A stretch of DNA of 64,000 bases, from the NCBI RefSeq assembly GCF_017357825.1, contig NZ_CP046072.1:2418001-2482000 (forward strand), in the 5' to 3' direction. The translations under genes and the position numbers were made by a program. The number at the start of each line of letters is the position of its first letter. Within the stretch, counting starts at the first letter, position 1. The stretch comes from Sulfurimonas aquatica. Lineage in GTDB: Bacteria; Campylobacterota; Campylobacteria; Campylobacterales; Sulfurimonadaceae. Below the pieces are notes generated by a model. The model was not told where the DNA came from, searched no databases, and was given only the letters and a program-made list of their open reading frames with translations. Positions 8,075-17,739 of the stretch are shown here, one piece after another.

Positions 8075-10626
8075 TATGAAAGTGCCTCCGTAATAAATTT
8101 AAGCGCTTCTTCTTTTGCCTCAGGCAATTTTGAAGCGTCTTTTCCACCAGCTTGAGCGAAGTCAGGACGACCACCGCCACCGCCACCTAAGATAGGAGCG
8201 ATTTTTTTAATCCAATCACCCGCTTTAGCGTTTGCGTCTTTAACGCCGGCAGCTATTAAAACTTTATCGCCTTTTACTTGAAACAGCATTGCACAGAGTT
8301 TCTCGTTTTGGTTTTTAAGCTCATCAATTTTATCTTTAATATCTCCAGCTGGATACTCTTCAACTACAACGCTAACGCCATTTATCTCCTGTGCTAATAC
8401 TTCAACTTTAGAAGACTCTTGAGCCTCTTTAAGTTCTGACTTGAGTTCAACTATGCTTGATTTAAGTCTTGAAATTCCAGCGATAAGGTCTAAATTTTTC
8501 ACCTCAGACTGAGCCTCTTTTAAAAGAGCTCTCTGCTCGCTAAAGTATTTATAAGCCGCGTTTCCACAAACTGCTTCAATACGTCTAACCCCAGCTGAAA
8601 CGCCAGACTCTTTTGTAATGATAAACGAGCCAATGTTTGCAGTGTTGCTTACATGAACGCCACCACAAAACTCTATAGAAGCATCAGCAAAGCTTACTAC
8701 GCGAACTTCATCACCATACTTCTCGCCAAACTGAGATTTTGCGCCGCTCTTTTTAGCGTCTTCGATGCCTAAAACTTCCGTCTTAGTTGGTATTGCTCTC
8801 ATAATTTCATTGTTTACTCTGTTTTCTATTTCTGAGAGTTCCGCTTCACTTACAGCCTTTGGATGAGAGAAGTCAAAACGCAGACGAGTAGCTTCATTTA
8901 GTGAGCCCGCTTGAGATATGTGATCTCCTAAAACGTCAAAAAGAATGGCATGTAATAGGTGTGTAGCTGAGTGATGTTTAATAATCTCTCCACGAGAAGT
9001 GTCAACATGAGAGTCAACAATAGTTCCAACTTTTAACTCTTTAGCAACTTCTATTTGTGCAAGAGAGAGACCAAAGAATTTTTTAGTGTCAACTACTTTT
9101 GCAAAACCCTCTAACTCTCCACTATCACCAGTTTGACCACCAGACTCTGCGTAAAAAGGAGTGACGTCTAAAAGAACCCAACCTTTCTCGCCAGCGGCTA
9201 AAACTTCTGCATGCTTAAAGTTCTCATCAAGAAGTGCTAAAACTTCTCCGGAGTGCTCAGTAAAATCATAGCCAACAAAAGCGTTCTCGCCAAACTTCTC
9301 TAAAAGCTCTTTAAAGTCACCTTGAGTTGCAGCATCTCCACTACCTTTCCAAGCAGCTTTTGCGCGAGTGCGTTGCTCAAGCATCAACTCTTCAAACTTA
9401 GCAGTGTCTAGTGCTAAGTTTTTCTCCTTTAACATATCTTCTGTAAGGTCAAGAGGGAAACCACAAGTATCATAAAGTTTAAACGCCACTTCACCTGAAA
9501 ATACGTCTTTTGTATTTTTAAGCTCTTCATTAAAAAGCTCTATGCCATTTGCAATAGTCTTAAAAAATCTAGCCTCTTCAAGTTCTATCTGCTCTTTAAC
9601 CGCATCTGCTTTTGGCGCTAAGTAATCATACTCGCCACCCATAATAGTGATAAGTGTATCTACGAGTTTATACATAAAAGGAGAGCGAAAACCTAAGAGG
9701 TAACCATGACGAACCGCGCGACGAAGAATACGACGAAGTACGTATCCACGACCTTCATTTGAGAAGTTTACGCCCTGAGAGAGAAGAAAAACAGCCGTTC
9801 TGATGTGGTCGGCTATAACGCGGTAAGAAGCGCCAGTCGTATACTCATACTTTTTACCTATCATCTCCTCTACTTGATTTATCATAGGCATGAAAAGTGA
9901 AGAGCCATAGTTTGAAGTTTGTCCCTCTTTTATAGCTACAACGCGTTCAAGTCCCATACCAGTATCGATAGAAGGTTTTGCGAGTGGAATTCTCTCTCCA
10001 CCTTTTTCTTTTACTTCGTACTGCATGAAAACAAGGTTCCAGATCTCTAAAAATCTATCACCCTCTCCACCCATCTTATCTTCAGGGCCATTAAAATTCT
10101 CTGCGCCTTGATCGTAAAAGATTTCAGAACATGGCCCACATGGTCCAGTATCGCCCATCGACCAGAAGTTGTCTGCGTCGCCTAAACGCATGATTCTATC
10201 TTTTGAGATATGCTTCATCCAAAGTTCTTCTGCTTCGTCATCTGAGTCATGCACTGTTACCCAAAGCTTATCTACTGGTAGTTCAAGCACTTCAGTTATA
10301 AATTCCCAAGCGTGAGCGATTGCTTCTTCTTTGAAGTAATCTCCAAAAGAGAAGTTACCCATCATCTCAAAAAAAGTATGATGACGAGCAGTGTGCCCTA
10401 CGTTTTCTAAGTCGTTGTGTTTTCCACCTGCGCGGATACAAGTTTGACATGAAGTTGCTCTAGGGTTGGCAGGTCGTGGGATTTCACCTGTAAATATAGA
10501 CTTGAAAGGGACCATTCCCGCATTGTTAAAAAGGAGAGTTGCATCATCTGGAACTAAAGGTCCTGAGGCAATTCTATCGTGTTGTTTTGATTCAAAAAAT
10601 TTTAAATACTCTTCTCTAATATCCAT
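8074..10626 (-). CDS. alaS: Alanyl-tRNA synthetase
   Basis: 850 residues, normal length. The class II catalytic core is at the N-terminus, with the conserved [20 protein letters not shown] and [20 protein letters not shown] segments (split here). The editing domain has the zinc-type motifs HHSATHLLH and CGGVHV. The C-terminal C-Ala region ends with [15 protein letters not shown]. It charges tRNA-Ala and clears mischarged Ser/Gly. It is the first gene of a six-gene operon, with a TATAAT promoter about 32 bases upstream. Confidence 0.98.
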   Translation of the reverse strand: MDIREEYLKFFESKQHDRIASGPLVPDDATLLFNNAGMVPFKSIFTGEIPRPANPRATSCQTCIRAGGKHNDLENVGHTARHHTFFEMMGNFSFGDYFKEEAIAHAWEFITEVLELPVDKLWVTVHDSDDEAEELWMKHISKDRIMRLGDADNFWSMGDTGPCGPCSEIFYDQGAENFNGPEDKMGGEGDRFLEIWNLVFMQYEVKEKGGERIPLAKPSIDTGMGLERVVAIKEGQTSNYGSSLFMPMINQVEEMIGKKYEYTTGASYRVIADHIRTAVFLLSQGVNFSNEGRGYVLRRILRRAVRHGYLLGFRSPFMYKLVDTLITIMGGEYDYLAPKADAVKEQIELEEARFFKTIANGIELFNEELKNTKDVFSGEVAFKLYDTCGFPLDLTEDMLKEKNLALDTAKFEELMLEQRTRAKAAWKGSGDAATQGDFKELLEKFGENAFVGYDFTEHSGEVLALLDENFKHAEVLAAGEKGWVLLDVTPFYAESGGQTGDSGELEGFAKVVDTKKFFGLSLAQIEVAKELKVGTIVDSHVDTSRGEIIKHHSATHLLHAILFDVLGDHISQAGSLNEATRLRFDFSHPKAVSEAELSEIENRVNNEIMRAIPTKTEVLGIEDAKKSGAKSQFGEKYGDEVRVVSFADASIEFCGGVHVSNTANIGSFIITKESGVSAGVRRIEAVCGNAAYKYFSEQRALLKEAQSEVKNLDLIAGISRLKSSIVELKSELKEAQESSKVEVLAQEINGVSVVVEEYPAGDIKDKIDELKNQNEKLCAMLFQVKGDKVLIAAGVKDANAKAGDWIKKIAPILGGGGGGRPDFAQAGGKDASKLPEAKEEALKFITEALS

Positions 10627-10657
10627 AATCTATACATCTCTCTTATAAAGTTGCGCG

Positions 10658-10663
10658 ATTATA
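10658..10663 (-). promoter_or_regulatory. -10 box TATAAT of the alaS operon
   Basis: TATAAT on the minus strand, ending 31 bases before the alaS ATG, which implies a leader of about 25 nt. It should drive the alaS to PBP operon. Confidence 0.6.
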
Positions 10664-10671
10664 TCTAAAAT

Positions 10672-10698
10672 GGGCTAAAAATATAGAGTTTTTAGCCC
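10672..10698 (-). terminator. Terminator hairpin after the CcdA-like gene
   Basis: GGGCTAAAAA (10672-10681) and TTTTTAGCCC (10689-10698) form a perfect 10-bp stem around a 7-base loop, directly beside the TAA of the gene at 10699. An ATTTT stretch follows on the minus strand. Confidence 0.7.
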
Positions 10699-11349
10699 TT
10701 AAAGCTGCAGCCATCCATTAAGCGTGGAGATACCTACTATAAGCAGTAGCAAACCTGCCGTTTTTTCTATAATGTTTTTATATCTTGAAAACTCTTCCAC
10801 TACGCCTTTAGCCATCTTGGAGAGTATGATTCCAAAGATTAAAAACGACGCGCTAACCGCGCCGATTCCAAAAACTATTCCAAACGCCATCGATTGGTAG
10901 AGGCTACTCGCGTTTATGCTCACAGAGACCAAACTCATTACTGGTATGCAAGGATTTAAAGAGATTCCAAAACCTAACATGAAATAGCCTATTTTTGAAG
11001 AAGCGTTTTTGGATGTCGTTGAACAACATGCCGAGGTTCCCTTAAAAGCATTAAAGAGTATTATCGAAGCTATGATGATGGTAGTGGAACCTAAAATTGT
11101 TTGTGAAATTGTTTCGTTATTTATAATCCCTTTTATCCAAATGGCACTATAAAAAGCTGCTGTCGCTATAAAGGTATAACTTACTATCCTACCAATGGAA
11201 AATGGCGTTAAAACTGCAAAACTAGAACGGATACTCGAGGAGTTCGTAAGCATAAGTGGGCTCAAAAACGGCATACACGTAAACATGCATGCGGTTGAGC
11301 CATAACTAAGACCTAGTAAAAACAGAGAGGTAAACGTAGCAAACTCCAA
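10699..11349 (-). CDS. CcdA/DsbD-like (DsbD_2/SafE) membrane protein
   Basis: 216 residues, about six membrane helices. Cysteines in TACMFTCMPF (C21, C25) and LNPCIPV (C134) sit in helices at positions resembling the thiol-transferring pair of DsbD-beta/CcdA, which carries electrons from cytoplasmic thioredoxin to the periplasm. An extra CC pair is at 108-109. The start is a TTG one base after the stop of the polyferredoxin gene; no ATG keeps the first helix. It is the last gene of the minus-strand branch of the TonB-receptor locus. The likely role is reducing power for periplasmic cysteines of its neighbours. The alternative label sulfite exporter/UreH-like covers the same fold. Confidence 0.72.
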   Translation of the reverse strand: MEFATFTSLFLLGLSYGSTACMFTCMPFLSPLMLTNSSSIRSSFAVLTPFSIGRIVSYTFIATAAFYSAIWIKGIINNETISQTILGSTTIIIASIILFNAFKGTSACCSTTSKNASSKIGYFMLGFGISLNPCIPVMSLVSVSINASSLYQSMAFGIVFGIGAVSASFLIFGIILSKMAKGVVEEFSRYKNIIEKTAGLLLLIVGISTLNGWLQL

Positions 11350-11350
11350 A

Positions 11351-12352
11351 CTATTTTTTCCACCATTTATCTATTTTCACGCGTTTTTTAAAGTATGGCT
11401 TTGAAGAACTAAAAACTGGCATTGGAGCAAATTTAAATGCCATAATATCGTCATGAGGACAAAACTCAACGCACTTTCCACAAAGAGTACAATCAGTAAA
11501 TGTTATGTTTTGATTTACTACGGGTGCTTGTATCTCATAGATATCCATCGGACAAGCGCTCACGCAGCTTGAACATGTATCACATTTACTTGATCCATTT
11601 TTAACAAGTCTTAAAAGACCAAACTTTTTAAATACCGCTTGCATAGGCAACATTGGGCATATTCTACAAAATGGCTGTTTTATAAATAGTGCTAACGCTA
11701 TCATCAAACCAAAAAGTAGGTCTGCAAAAATCGAGAAAGTCATATAACCGGCGGACGCGTTATCGACAACTATTTGAGAAGCGTCTCCTACCGCTAGGGT
11801 AGTTAAAATTCTACTAGGGCATATTCTACAAAAAGCATCGCCAAACTCATGTCCTAAAAAACCTAAACCTGTTAAAACAGGAAAGATAAATATAAAAAAG
11901 ATAAATATAAACCACTTAATAACTCTTGTTTTTTTAACCACTTCAAATGAGAGAGAATTTACCTGTTTTATTTTTAGTTTTGTCCCTATCATGCTTATTA
12001 CTTCTTGAAAAAAACCAAGTGGACAAGTCCATCCACAAAACGCTTTGTTAAGAACAACTATAAGAATAAAAAAAGTCGCTAATGTAATAGCCGTTCCCAT
12101 AAGCCCAGCCATTGCCGAACTTGTTCCATCTATAACACCAGCTACGCGGTGGTCCATCTGATGTTGCAAGGGAATTAAAACACAATAGTCCCCACCATCT
12201 TGATCATAAGCACATGAGAGAGATGGGAGTGCTCCGGTGAGTTTATCTTCTGAGTAAAAAGTAGTCATAAAAAGACTTCCATAAACCAAAATAACAAAGA
12301 AAAAGAGTTGTGAGATACGTCTCAGAACTGTTAGAGTAAGTAGTTTATCCAT
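11351..12352 (-). CDS. Membrane polyferredoxin of the NapH/CcoG/NosR type
   Basis: 333 residues with about five membrane helices and iron-sulfur motifs: CGWTCPLG (106-113), CRICP (175-179), CRICP (229-233), then two ferredoxin clusters at C257/C260/C263/C267 and C288/C291/C294/C298. A periplasmic loop carries C47 and C57. Proteins of this family pass electrons across the inner membrane (NapH, NosR C-terminus) or reduce metals (CcoG reduces Cu(II)). No nap, nos or cco genes are near. The neighbours are a TonB receptor, a DUF4198-like protein and a CcdA-like protein, so reduction of an imported metal or chelate is the best inference. It overlaps the upstream gene by 8 bases. Confidence 0.8.
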   Translation of the reverse strand: MDKLLTLTVLRRISQLFFFVILVYGSLFMTTFYSEDKLTGALPSLSCAYDQDGGDYCVLIPLQHQMDHRVAGVIDGTSSAMAGLMGTAITLATFFILIVVLNKAFCGWTCPLGFFQEVISMIGTKLKIKQVNSLSFEVVKKTRVIKWFIFIFFIFIFPVLTGLGFLGHEFGDAFCRICPSRILTTLAVGDASQIVVDNASAGYMTFSIFADLLFGLMIALALFIKQPFCRICPMLPMQAVFKKFGLLRLVKNGSSKCDTCSSCVSACPMDIYEIQAPVVNQNITFTDCTLCGKCVEFCPHDDIMAFKFAPMPVFSSSKPYFKKRVKIDKWWKK

Positions 12353-13154
12353 TTTTTGACTTCCTATATATTAATATTCCAAACACTAAACCTAGTAGTG
12401 CCACTAATCCACCATACTTGCTGTTTTGCCAGTAGTCATTTGGGTTTACATGATATGGCATAGTAAAGCTAGTTTCATACTCTTTAGTATTCTCTTTTAT
12501 CTTTGAACTTAAAATAAAATGCGATGGTCTGTTAGCTCGTTTTGAGTTCTTCACATCCTTAAAGTCATTTGGCAGGATTACTGAAAATCTTCCATCTTCA
12601 TCGCTTGTGTACTCTACTGTAGTTCCATTTAGCGTTTGAAGGTTTATCTTTGTAGATATGGGTTTAGCGTTTAGAGTAACTATAAAGCCATACTTCTTTG
12701 AAGTTTTATACTCATCATGCTCTTTTGGCAGGGGATTTGGTTTTATTTCAAAAGCCAATTTATCTAAAAGAGTTATTTTTGTCGGTGAAACATTTGATGG
12801 TTTTCCATATTTGTATATATAGTACGAGGCTCCAACAAACTTCTCATTAGTATCTGACTTTGCGATGATGGCATGGTAGTTATCATTCTTTCCTCTTGGC
12901 ATCTTCACAGGCTTTCCACTATACTCTAGATCTATTTTTTCTAAGTTTGAGAGGTAGTATGAAAGTTCTACCTTAGAGTTTTCATCCACGTCCATTAACT
13001 GATACAGAGGCGCTTTTCGCATATGCCCAGAGTGTGTGCCATCTTCTTTTTTAGCGCTCTTTTCATGATAGGGGAGAATATGCATCGCGCTACTCTCACT
13101 CACCATAAAAACGAGTGAACAGATAACTAAAAGTATTAATTTATTCATAATCAT
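12345..13154 (-). CDS. Exported DUF4198-like protein with C-terminal membrane anchor
   Basis: 269 residues. It has a signal peptide (about 1-23), a His-rich start of the mature part (MHILPYHE...THSGH), beta-rich middle segments and a closing membrane helix (about 246-263, LVALLGLVFGILIYRK). The layout resembles DUF4198/nickel-uptake-associated periplasmic proteins, but similarity by eye is modest. First gene of the minus branch; its ATG is 162 bp from the TonB receptor ATG across a shared control region. ATG at 13148 is an alternative start. A periplasmic metal-handling role is inferred from context. Confidence 0.6.
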   Translation of the reverse strand: MIMNKLILLVICSLVFMVSESSAMHILPYHEKSAKKEDGTHSGHMRKAPLYQLMDVDENSKVELSYYLSNLEKIDLEYSGKPVKMPRGKNDNYHAIIAKSDTNEKFVGASYYIYKYGKPSNVSPTKITLLDKLAFEIKPNPLPKEHDEYKTSKKYGFIVTLNAKPISTKINLQTLNGTTVEYTSDEDGRFSVILPNDFKDVKNSKRANRPSHFILSSKIKENTKEYETSFTMPYHVNPNDYWQNSKYGGLVALLGLVFGILIYRKSKNG

Positions 13155-13190
13155 TTTCCATCTAGATTTATTTAGTCTGAAATAATAGTA

Positions 13191-13274
13191 AAAGAGTGTT
13201 ACATAAGTGTTAAGTTTTGAGTAAATATTAAATGAATATAAAAATTATGACTTAACACTTATGTAACACTCTTT
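13191..13274. promoter_or_regulatory. Candidate operator: perfect 25-bp inverted repeat between divergent operons
   Basis: Left arm 13191-13215 and right arm 13250-13274 are exact reverse complements. Each arm holds two direct AGTGTTA half-sites 11 bp apart (13195 and 13206; TAACACT at 13253 and 13264), so four half-sites in all. The AT-rich 34-bp spacer must contain both divergent promoters (for example TATAAA at 13237-13242 for the receptor). Direct repeats one helical turn apart are typical of response-regulator dimers. No regulator gene is adjacent. Confidence 0.65.
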
Positions 13275-13316
13275 CGTTAAAGTTCCATCAATAATTTAAA
13301 CCAATCAGGAAACAAA

Positions 13317-15446
13317 ATGAAAATAAAACACTCATTAATGGCACTTCTTGCCATCTCATCACTTAATGCTCAGGAGTACTCTTTAGACTCTATGAGTATC
13401 ACAGCAACTAAGATAGCTACTTCAACTAAAGACGTATCACAATCTATTGCAGTTGTAGATGAAAAAACTATTAACGATAAAAACATATTAAATATTCAAG
13501 AAGCTATAGAGAATATTCCTGGTGTAAACGCAGAATCATCATCAAACACTGCAAGTCCAAGACTTATCATTCGTGGAGCTGGACTTAAGGCTAGATATGG
13601 CGTTCGTGAAATCATGATTATGAAAGATGGTGTTCCTATGACTGACCCTGATTCATTTACAAGATTTGACTTTATAGATATGCAAGATGTATCAAGCATA
13701 GAAGTGCAAAAAGGACCAGGTTCTATCAATGCGGCAAATGCAACGGGTGGCGTTATCCAGCTTGTAACTAAGTCAGTATTTCAAGACCAATCAAACAGAA
13801 TAAAAGTAGGTCTTGGAAATGATGGTCAAAGAAATATCAACTTAAAAGTAAGTGATCAACTTAGTGAGAATGATTTTATAGCTGCGACAATATCTCACCG
13901 CGCGATAGACAATGCTTGGAGAGATAACAATGAGTTTGACTCAACGCAAGCGACGCTTAGATATGGGCATATCTTCTCAGATGACTCAACTATAGAGACT
14001 GAACTCTCTTATACTGAGTCAAACTCAAACTTGCCAACAAGTATGACGGCTGCTGAATTTGCAGAGTTTGAAAAAACTGGTGAGCAAAAAAATACTTCTT
14101 ACCAGTGGCAACATAGTGCAAGAGATTCTAAAATATTTTCTTTAAACGCGAAGTATGAAAAAGAGATAGGCGACGTACTTTTAAAGCCACGCGTTTATTT
14201 TAATACTTGGGAGCACTTTCACCCAGTTACGGGTATGATAAATGATAGTAGTGACAACAGCGTTTATGGTACTGATTTAGAGCTTAACTACTCGCATAAA
14301 CTATTTGGAAACAAAGCAACGCTGGTAGCGGGCGTGACTGCTAAAACTGATATTACTAATAATGCTGAGAAATACCAATATGCAGACGTAAACACAACGT
14401 CTACTTTACCAGCGTTTGGTGCACCAATTCCATATGACGTAATTAACTTTACAACATCAAATAGAAAAGGGGTGTTAGCTGAAACGGAAGATAGTGCAAC
14501 AACGCTTATCGGTGCTTACTTTATGGAAACACTCTCACCTACAGAGAATTTTATAGTAGATCTAAGCGTAAGAGCTGATAAGCTGAGCTTCAACATAGAC
14601 ACCAATGAAATAACTAGATACGACTATGGCACAAGAAGCTATAAAACTGGACAAGGAGAGTTCTCAATCAACAAAGATTATCAACTTCTATCTTCAAAAC
14701 TTGGCCTTTTATATAAACTAACTAAAACGACTAATATATACGCCTCAATAGCAAGTTCTAATCAAGCTCCAACTGGTAGTGAAATTGCTGCCGCTCAAGA
14801 TGAGGGCATCTCGCTTGATAAAACGACTAGCACTAACTATGAGATTGGTCTAAAAACAAGAACTCAAACCTTTTCTTATGATGTAGCAATTTATCAAAAC
14901 GACGTAACAAATGAGATAGTGCAGATTCAAGACGCAGGTGGTAATGTTATATACGACAATGCTGGTGAAACACAAAAAAGAGGTTTAGAGCTTAATGGAG
15001 TTTATCAACTAATCGACTCGCTGCAACTTGGTGCTTCATATGCATATAGTGATTTTAAATTTTCTAAATTTGAAGAACAGGTTGGATATGGAAGCAGAGC
15101 AACTTGGGAATCTAGAGATGGAAACTATCTTCCATACATTCCACAGCAACAATACTCTATGTTTGCGGCGTTTAATATGGAAAATGGCTTTAAAGCGAGA
15201 GTTACGACAAAAACATGGGGTGAGTACTACATGGATAACGCAAACACGCAAAAGTATGATGGATATCAGTTTGTAACTGACCTGATGTTAGGTTATGAGT
15301 ATAAAGCACATAACATTCAGTTAAACGTAAGAAACATTACAAATGAGTACTATGCAATGTCCGCTTCAAAAGACGCAAACGGCAATGAGACATACAAAGC
15401 AGCAGCTCCGATGCAAGGTATGATTACTTACAGTTACACATTTTAA
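13317..15446 (+). CDS. TonB-dependent outer-membrane receptor
   Basis: 709 residues. It has a signal peptide ending near Ala-Gln at 18-19, a TonB-box-like DSMSITATK just after it, and a plug domain with IPGVNAES, PRLIIRGAGLK, MIMKDGVPM and VSSIEVQKGPGS (about 30-150). A 22-strand barrel follows, ending with an aromatic residue (YSYTF). A ribosome site AGGA lies 6 bases before the ATG. Such receptors import chelated iron, copper, cobalamin or other scarce ligands; this one resembles FecA/siderophore-type receptors but the ligand is not readable. It faces the polyferredoxin operon across a symmetrical control site, so co-regulation by metal supply is likely. Confidence 0.92.
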   Translation: MKIKHSLMALLAISSLNAQEYSLDSMSITATKIATSTKDVSQSIAVVDEKTINDKNILNIQEAIENIPGVNAESSSNTASPRLIIRGAGLKARYGVREIMIMKDGVPMTDPDSFTRFDFIDMQDVSSIEVQKGPGSINAANATGGVIQLVTKSVFQDQSNRIKVGLGNDGQRNINLKVSDQLSENDFIAATISHRAIDNAWRDNNEFDSTQATLRYGHIFSDDSTIETELSYTESNSNLPTSMTAAEFAEFEKTGEQKNTSYQWQHSARDSKIFSLNAKYEKEIGDVLLKPRVYFNTWEHFHPVTGMINDSSDNSVYGTDLELNYSHKLFGNKATLVAGVTAKTDITNNAEKYQYADVNTTSTLPAFGAPIPYDVINFTTSNRKGVLAETEDSATTLIGAYFMETLSPTENFIVDLSVRADKLSFNIDTNEITRYDYGTRSYKTGQGEFSINKDYQLLSSKLGLLYKLTKTTNIYASIASSNQAPTGSEIAAAQDEGISLDKTTSTNYEIGLKTRTQTFSYDVAIYQNDVTNEIVQIQDAGGNVIYDNAGETQKRGLELNGVYQLIDSLQLGASYAYSDFKFSKFEEQVGYGSRATWESRDGNYLPYIPQQQYSMFAAFNMENGFKARVTTKTWGEYYMDNANTQKYDGYQFVTDLMLGYEYKAHNIQLNVRNITNEYYAMSASKDANGNETYKAAAPMQGMITYSYTF

Positions 15447-15455
15447 GCACAACTA

Positions 15456-15483
15456 AAACTTCTACTTTTTATAGTAGAAGTTT
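15456..15483. terminator. Bidirectional terminator after the TonB receptor
   Basis: AAACTTCTAC (15456-15465) and GTAGAAGTTT (15474-15483) make a perfect 10-bp stem around an 8-base T-rich loop between two convergent genes. The right arm overlaps the stop codon of the DUF523 gene. Confidence 0.65.
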
Positions 15484-15928
15484 AAAAATCTAACTCACTC
15501 TCTATTTTCACATCCTTGTAATGTTTTTCAAACATACTAGCAGCTATTCCACTACCTAATTTAAGAGTCTCATTTTTATCATTTAAAATAGGTGTAGTTT
15601 CATATCCACAGCTTGGACTTTTTGACTTGAGAATAATTCTATCTATATTTTTATGTAGTTGCATAAAGGAGTTTATCTCATCTTCTAAAAGTGAAGTTAC
15701 GTCTTTTTGAGTAGAGTCTGTAACGATTCTATTTTGTCCATCTACCTCAACTACACTTATCCTCTCTCTAGGAGTTCCAAAAAGAGGTGCTTCGGGGCAA
15801 AAAGGAACTATCTCATAATCTTTAAAAGCATCTATGACTGCGTTTACTTCTTTTGTTTTTCCATCATAACGACACTGCTCGCCTAAAAGGCAAGCAGAGA
15901 TAATGACTCTTTTTCTAGCAGATGACAA
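15482..15928 (-). CDS. DUF523 protein (TudS-like thiouracil desulfidase family)
   Basis: 148 residues. The family motif SACLLGEQCRYDG carries C13 and C19; further cysteines are C44 in PFCPEAP and C107 in KSPSCGYE. C13, C44 and C107 have the spacing of the three cluster ligands described for the [4Fe-4S] enzyme TudS of this family, which removes sulfur from 2-thiouracil. Whether this member does the same is inference. Its start overlaps the end of the aldehyde dehydrogenase gene by 14 bases, so the two are cotranscribed. Confidence 0.82.
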   Translation of the reverse strand: MSSARKRVIISACLLGEQCRYDGKTKEVNAVIDAFKDYEIVPFCPEAPLFGTPRERISVVEVDGQNRIVTDSTQKDVTSLLEDEINSFMQLHKNIDRIILKSKSPSCGYETTPILNDKNETLKLGSGIAASMFEKHYKDVKIESELDF

Positions 15929-17330
15929 CGCTTTTTATCTCTGTCATCTCTTCAATTGCAAAACGAGGACCTTCACGCCCAACTCCACTAAGTTTAACAC
16001 CACCATAGGGCTGTATGTCAAAACGCAGAGTTGGCATGTCGTTTATAACGATTCCACCAGCGTCAAGTTCTGATATAGCTCTTTGCGTTAGTTTTAAGTC
16101 ATTTGTAAAGACTGAAAACTGCAAACCATAAGGAGAATTGTTCATACGAGGAAGAGCGTCATCAAAAGAGTCTACTTTTACAAGACTTACTATAGGCGCA
16201 AACACCTCTTCACAGACTATGGCCATGTCGTCAGTTACGTTTGCCATAACGCAAGGATGAAACATTCGCCCTTCTCTATGAGGCGGTAGAAGTGGTACGG
16301 CGCCCTCTTCTATAGCTGACTCTACCCAACCCATAGCACGACTTGCAGCCTCATCATCTATAAGTGGTCCCATAAAAGTATCGTCATCATAAGGGGAACC
16401 AACTACTAGTTTTTTTGTCTCCTCTGCCATCAGTGAAGCAAACTCATCGTATATATCCGCTTCTACATAAATACGCTGTAGTGAGATACATACTTGACCA
16501 GAGTTTACAAACGCGCCAAGAGCGCACCTGTTTGCCGCAAGAGCTAAGTCTGCCGACTTCTCTACGTATGTAGCTGCGTTTCCACCAAGCTCTAGTCCTA
16601 CCTTTTTTATCCCTGCGTTTTTAGTGATAATCTCACCCACTGGAACGGAACCAGTAAAAGATATAACGCGAGGAATGTCTGAAGTGATAAGCGCGCTTCC
16701 AACTTCAGCGTCTCCATAAACAACGCTCAATGCATCTTTGATAGCGTATTCACTCTCTATGAAAAGTTTTGCAAACTTGTAAGCAGTAAGTGGCGCTTCT
16801 GGCGTTGGCTTGAGTACTACTGTATTTCCAGCTACAAGTGCAGGTGCTAGTTTATGTGCGACTAGATTAAGAGGAAAGTTAAAAGGAGTGATGGCTACTA
16901 CAACGCCTACTGGTTCACGAGTAAAAAATGCCGTAGTTTTTTTGCCACTTGGCATAGCGTCCGTGTTAATAGTTTCGCCATGCATAGTTCGCATAGTCTC
17001 AGCGGAAAGCTTAAGAGTCTCTATACAGCGTTCAACTTCTACACGAGCGAAAGTGATAGGTTTACCTACTTCATCAGTAAGCGTTTTTGCGATATCTTCT
17101 TTGTTAAGACGAAGCTTTTGCGCAACGTCTATTAACCAGCTACATCTTTGTGAAAGCGTTGAAGCTTTTGTTGCCACTTTTGCTTCTTGAGCAATCTTAA
17201 GAGCTTTTCTTGCATCTTCCGCACTGCATATCGGTGCAGTTGAGACAACTTCCCCAGAGTATGGGCTTACTCTTTCACTAAAGGTATCCGTAACGGCTTC
17301 TGTCGAGCCAAAAAATATTTTTGCTTGCAT
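15915..17330 (-). CDS. NAD(P)-dependent aldehyde dehydrogenase
   Basis: 471 residues. It has the ALDH-superfamily glutamate in GLELGGNAA and the catalytic cysteine in NSGQVCISLQRIY (about residue 281). The fold segments FTREPVGVVVAITPFNFPLN and VISFTGSVPVGE bind the cofactor (quoted in part). It oxidises an aldehyde to an acid; lactaldehyde/glyceraldehyde-3-phosphate type (GapN-like) enzymes are the nearest by pattern, but the substrate is not certain. A promoter TATAAT lies about 27 bases upstream and GGAG precedes the ATG. It is followed by the overlapping DUF523 gene. Confidence 0.88.
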   Translation of the reverse strand: MQAKIFFGSTEAVTDTFSERVSPYSGEVVSTAPICSAEDARKALKIAQEAKVATKASTLSQRCSWLIDVAQKLRLNKEDIAKTLTDEVGKPITFARVEVERCIETLKLSAETMRTMHGETINTDAMPSGKKTTAFFTREPVGVVVAITPFNFPLNLVAHKLAPALVAGNTVVLKPTPEAPLTAYKFAKLFIESEYAIKDALSVVYGDAEVGSALITSDIPRVISFTGSVPVGEIITKNAGIKKVGLELGGNAATYVEKSADLALAANRCALGAFVNSGQVCISLQRIYVEADIYDEFASLMAEETKKLVVGSPYDDDTFMGPLIDDEAASRAMGWVESAIEEGAVPLLPPHREGRMFHPCVMANVTDDMAIVCEEVFAPIVSLVKVDSFDDALPRMNNSPYGLQFSVFTNDLKLTQRAISELDAGGIVINDMPTLRFDIQPYGGVKLSGVGREGPRFAIEEMTEIKSVVIC

Positions 17331-17356
17331 AAAATCTCCAAGTTTATAATGATAAA

Positions 17357-17362
17357 ATTATA
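17357..17362 (-). promoter_or_regulatory. -10 box TATAAT of the aldehyde dehydrogenase operon
   Basis: Minus-strand TATAAT lying in the 36-base gap after yraN, 26 bases before the ALDH start. A GGAG ribosome site follows. Confidence 0.55.
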
Positions 17363-17366
17363 ACAT

Positions 17367-17696
17367 TTATAAAGTAATGTTTTCTACTAGCTCTATACTC
17401 TTTGGTGTTACAACTACGGCATCTAACATAAAATCAACATCCAAGCTGTTTTTTTTCATGTAAACATTTGCAGTCTTAATCAAACGCGAGAGTTTAGTTG
17501 GAGTGATATTTTGAATGGCGAGCTCATAATCAAGAGCACTTTTAACTTCTATGAAGTGAAGGACTTTATCTTTTGAAGCGATGATGTCTATCTCGCCAAA
17601 ACGAGAGTAGAAGTTTCTCTCAAGTATAAAAAAATCTTTAGAGCTAAGAAAATCAGATGCCTTATCTTCAGCAATATTCCCTTTAGCTCTACTCAT
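17367..17696 (-). CDS. YraN/UPF0102 family nuclease-like protein
   Basis: 109 residues, the normal length. The N-terminal RAKGNIAEDKASDFL and the restriction-endonuclease-like core FGEIDIIAS...FIEVKSA (D-ExK pattern) are intact. UPF0102 proteins have a PD-(D/E)xK fold; their role is not settled, with links to DNA processing. It has its own TATAAT promoter (17730-17735). Confidence 0.85.
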   Translation of the reverse strand: MSRAKGNIAEDKASDFLSSKDFFILERNFYSRFGEIDIIASKDKVLHFIEVKSALDYELAIQNITPTKLSRLIKTANVYMKKNSLDVDFMLDAVVVTPKSIELVENITL

Positions 17697-17729
17697 ATTT
17701 ATTTCTACTCAATCTAATTAAATATATTG

Positions 17730-17735
17730 ATTATA
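17730..17735 (-). promoter_or_regulatory. -10 box TATAAT of yraN
   Basis: Minus-strand TATAAT in the 43-base gap between the 65-aa gene and yraN. Predicted leader of about 26 nt. Confidence 0.5.
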
Positions 17736-17739
17736 GTCG

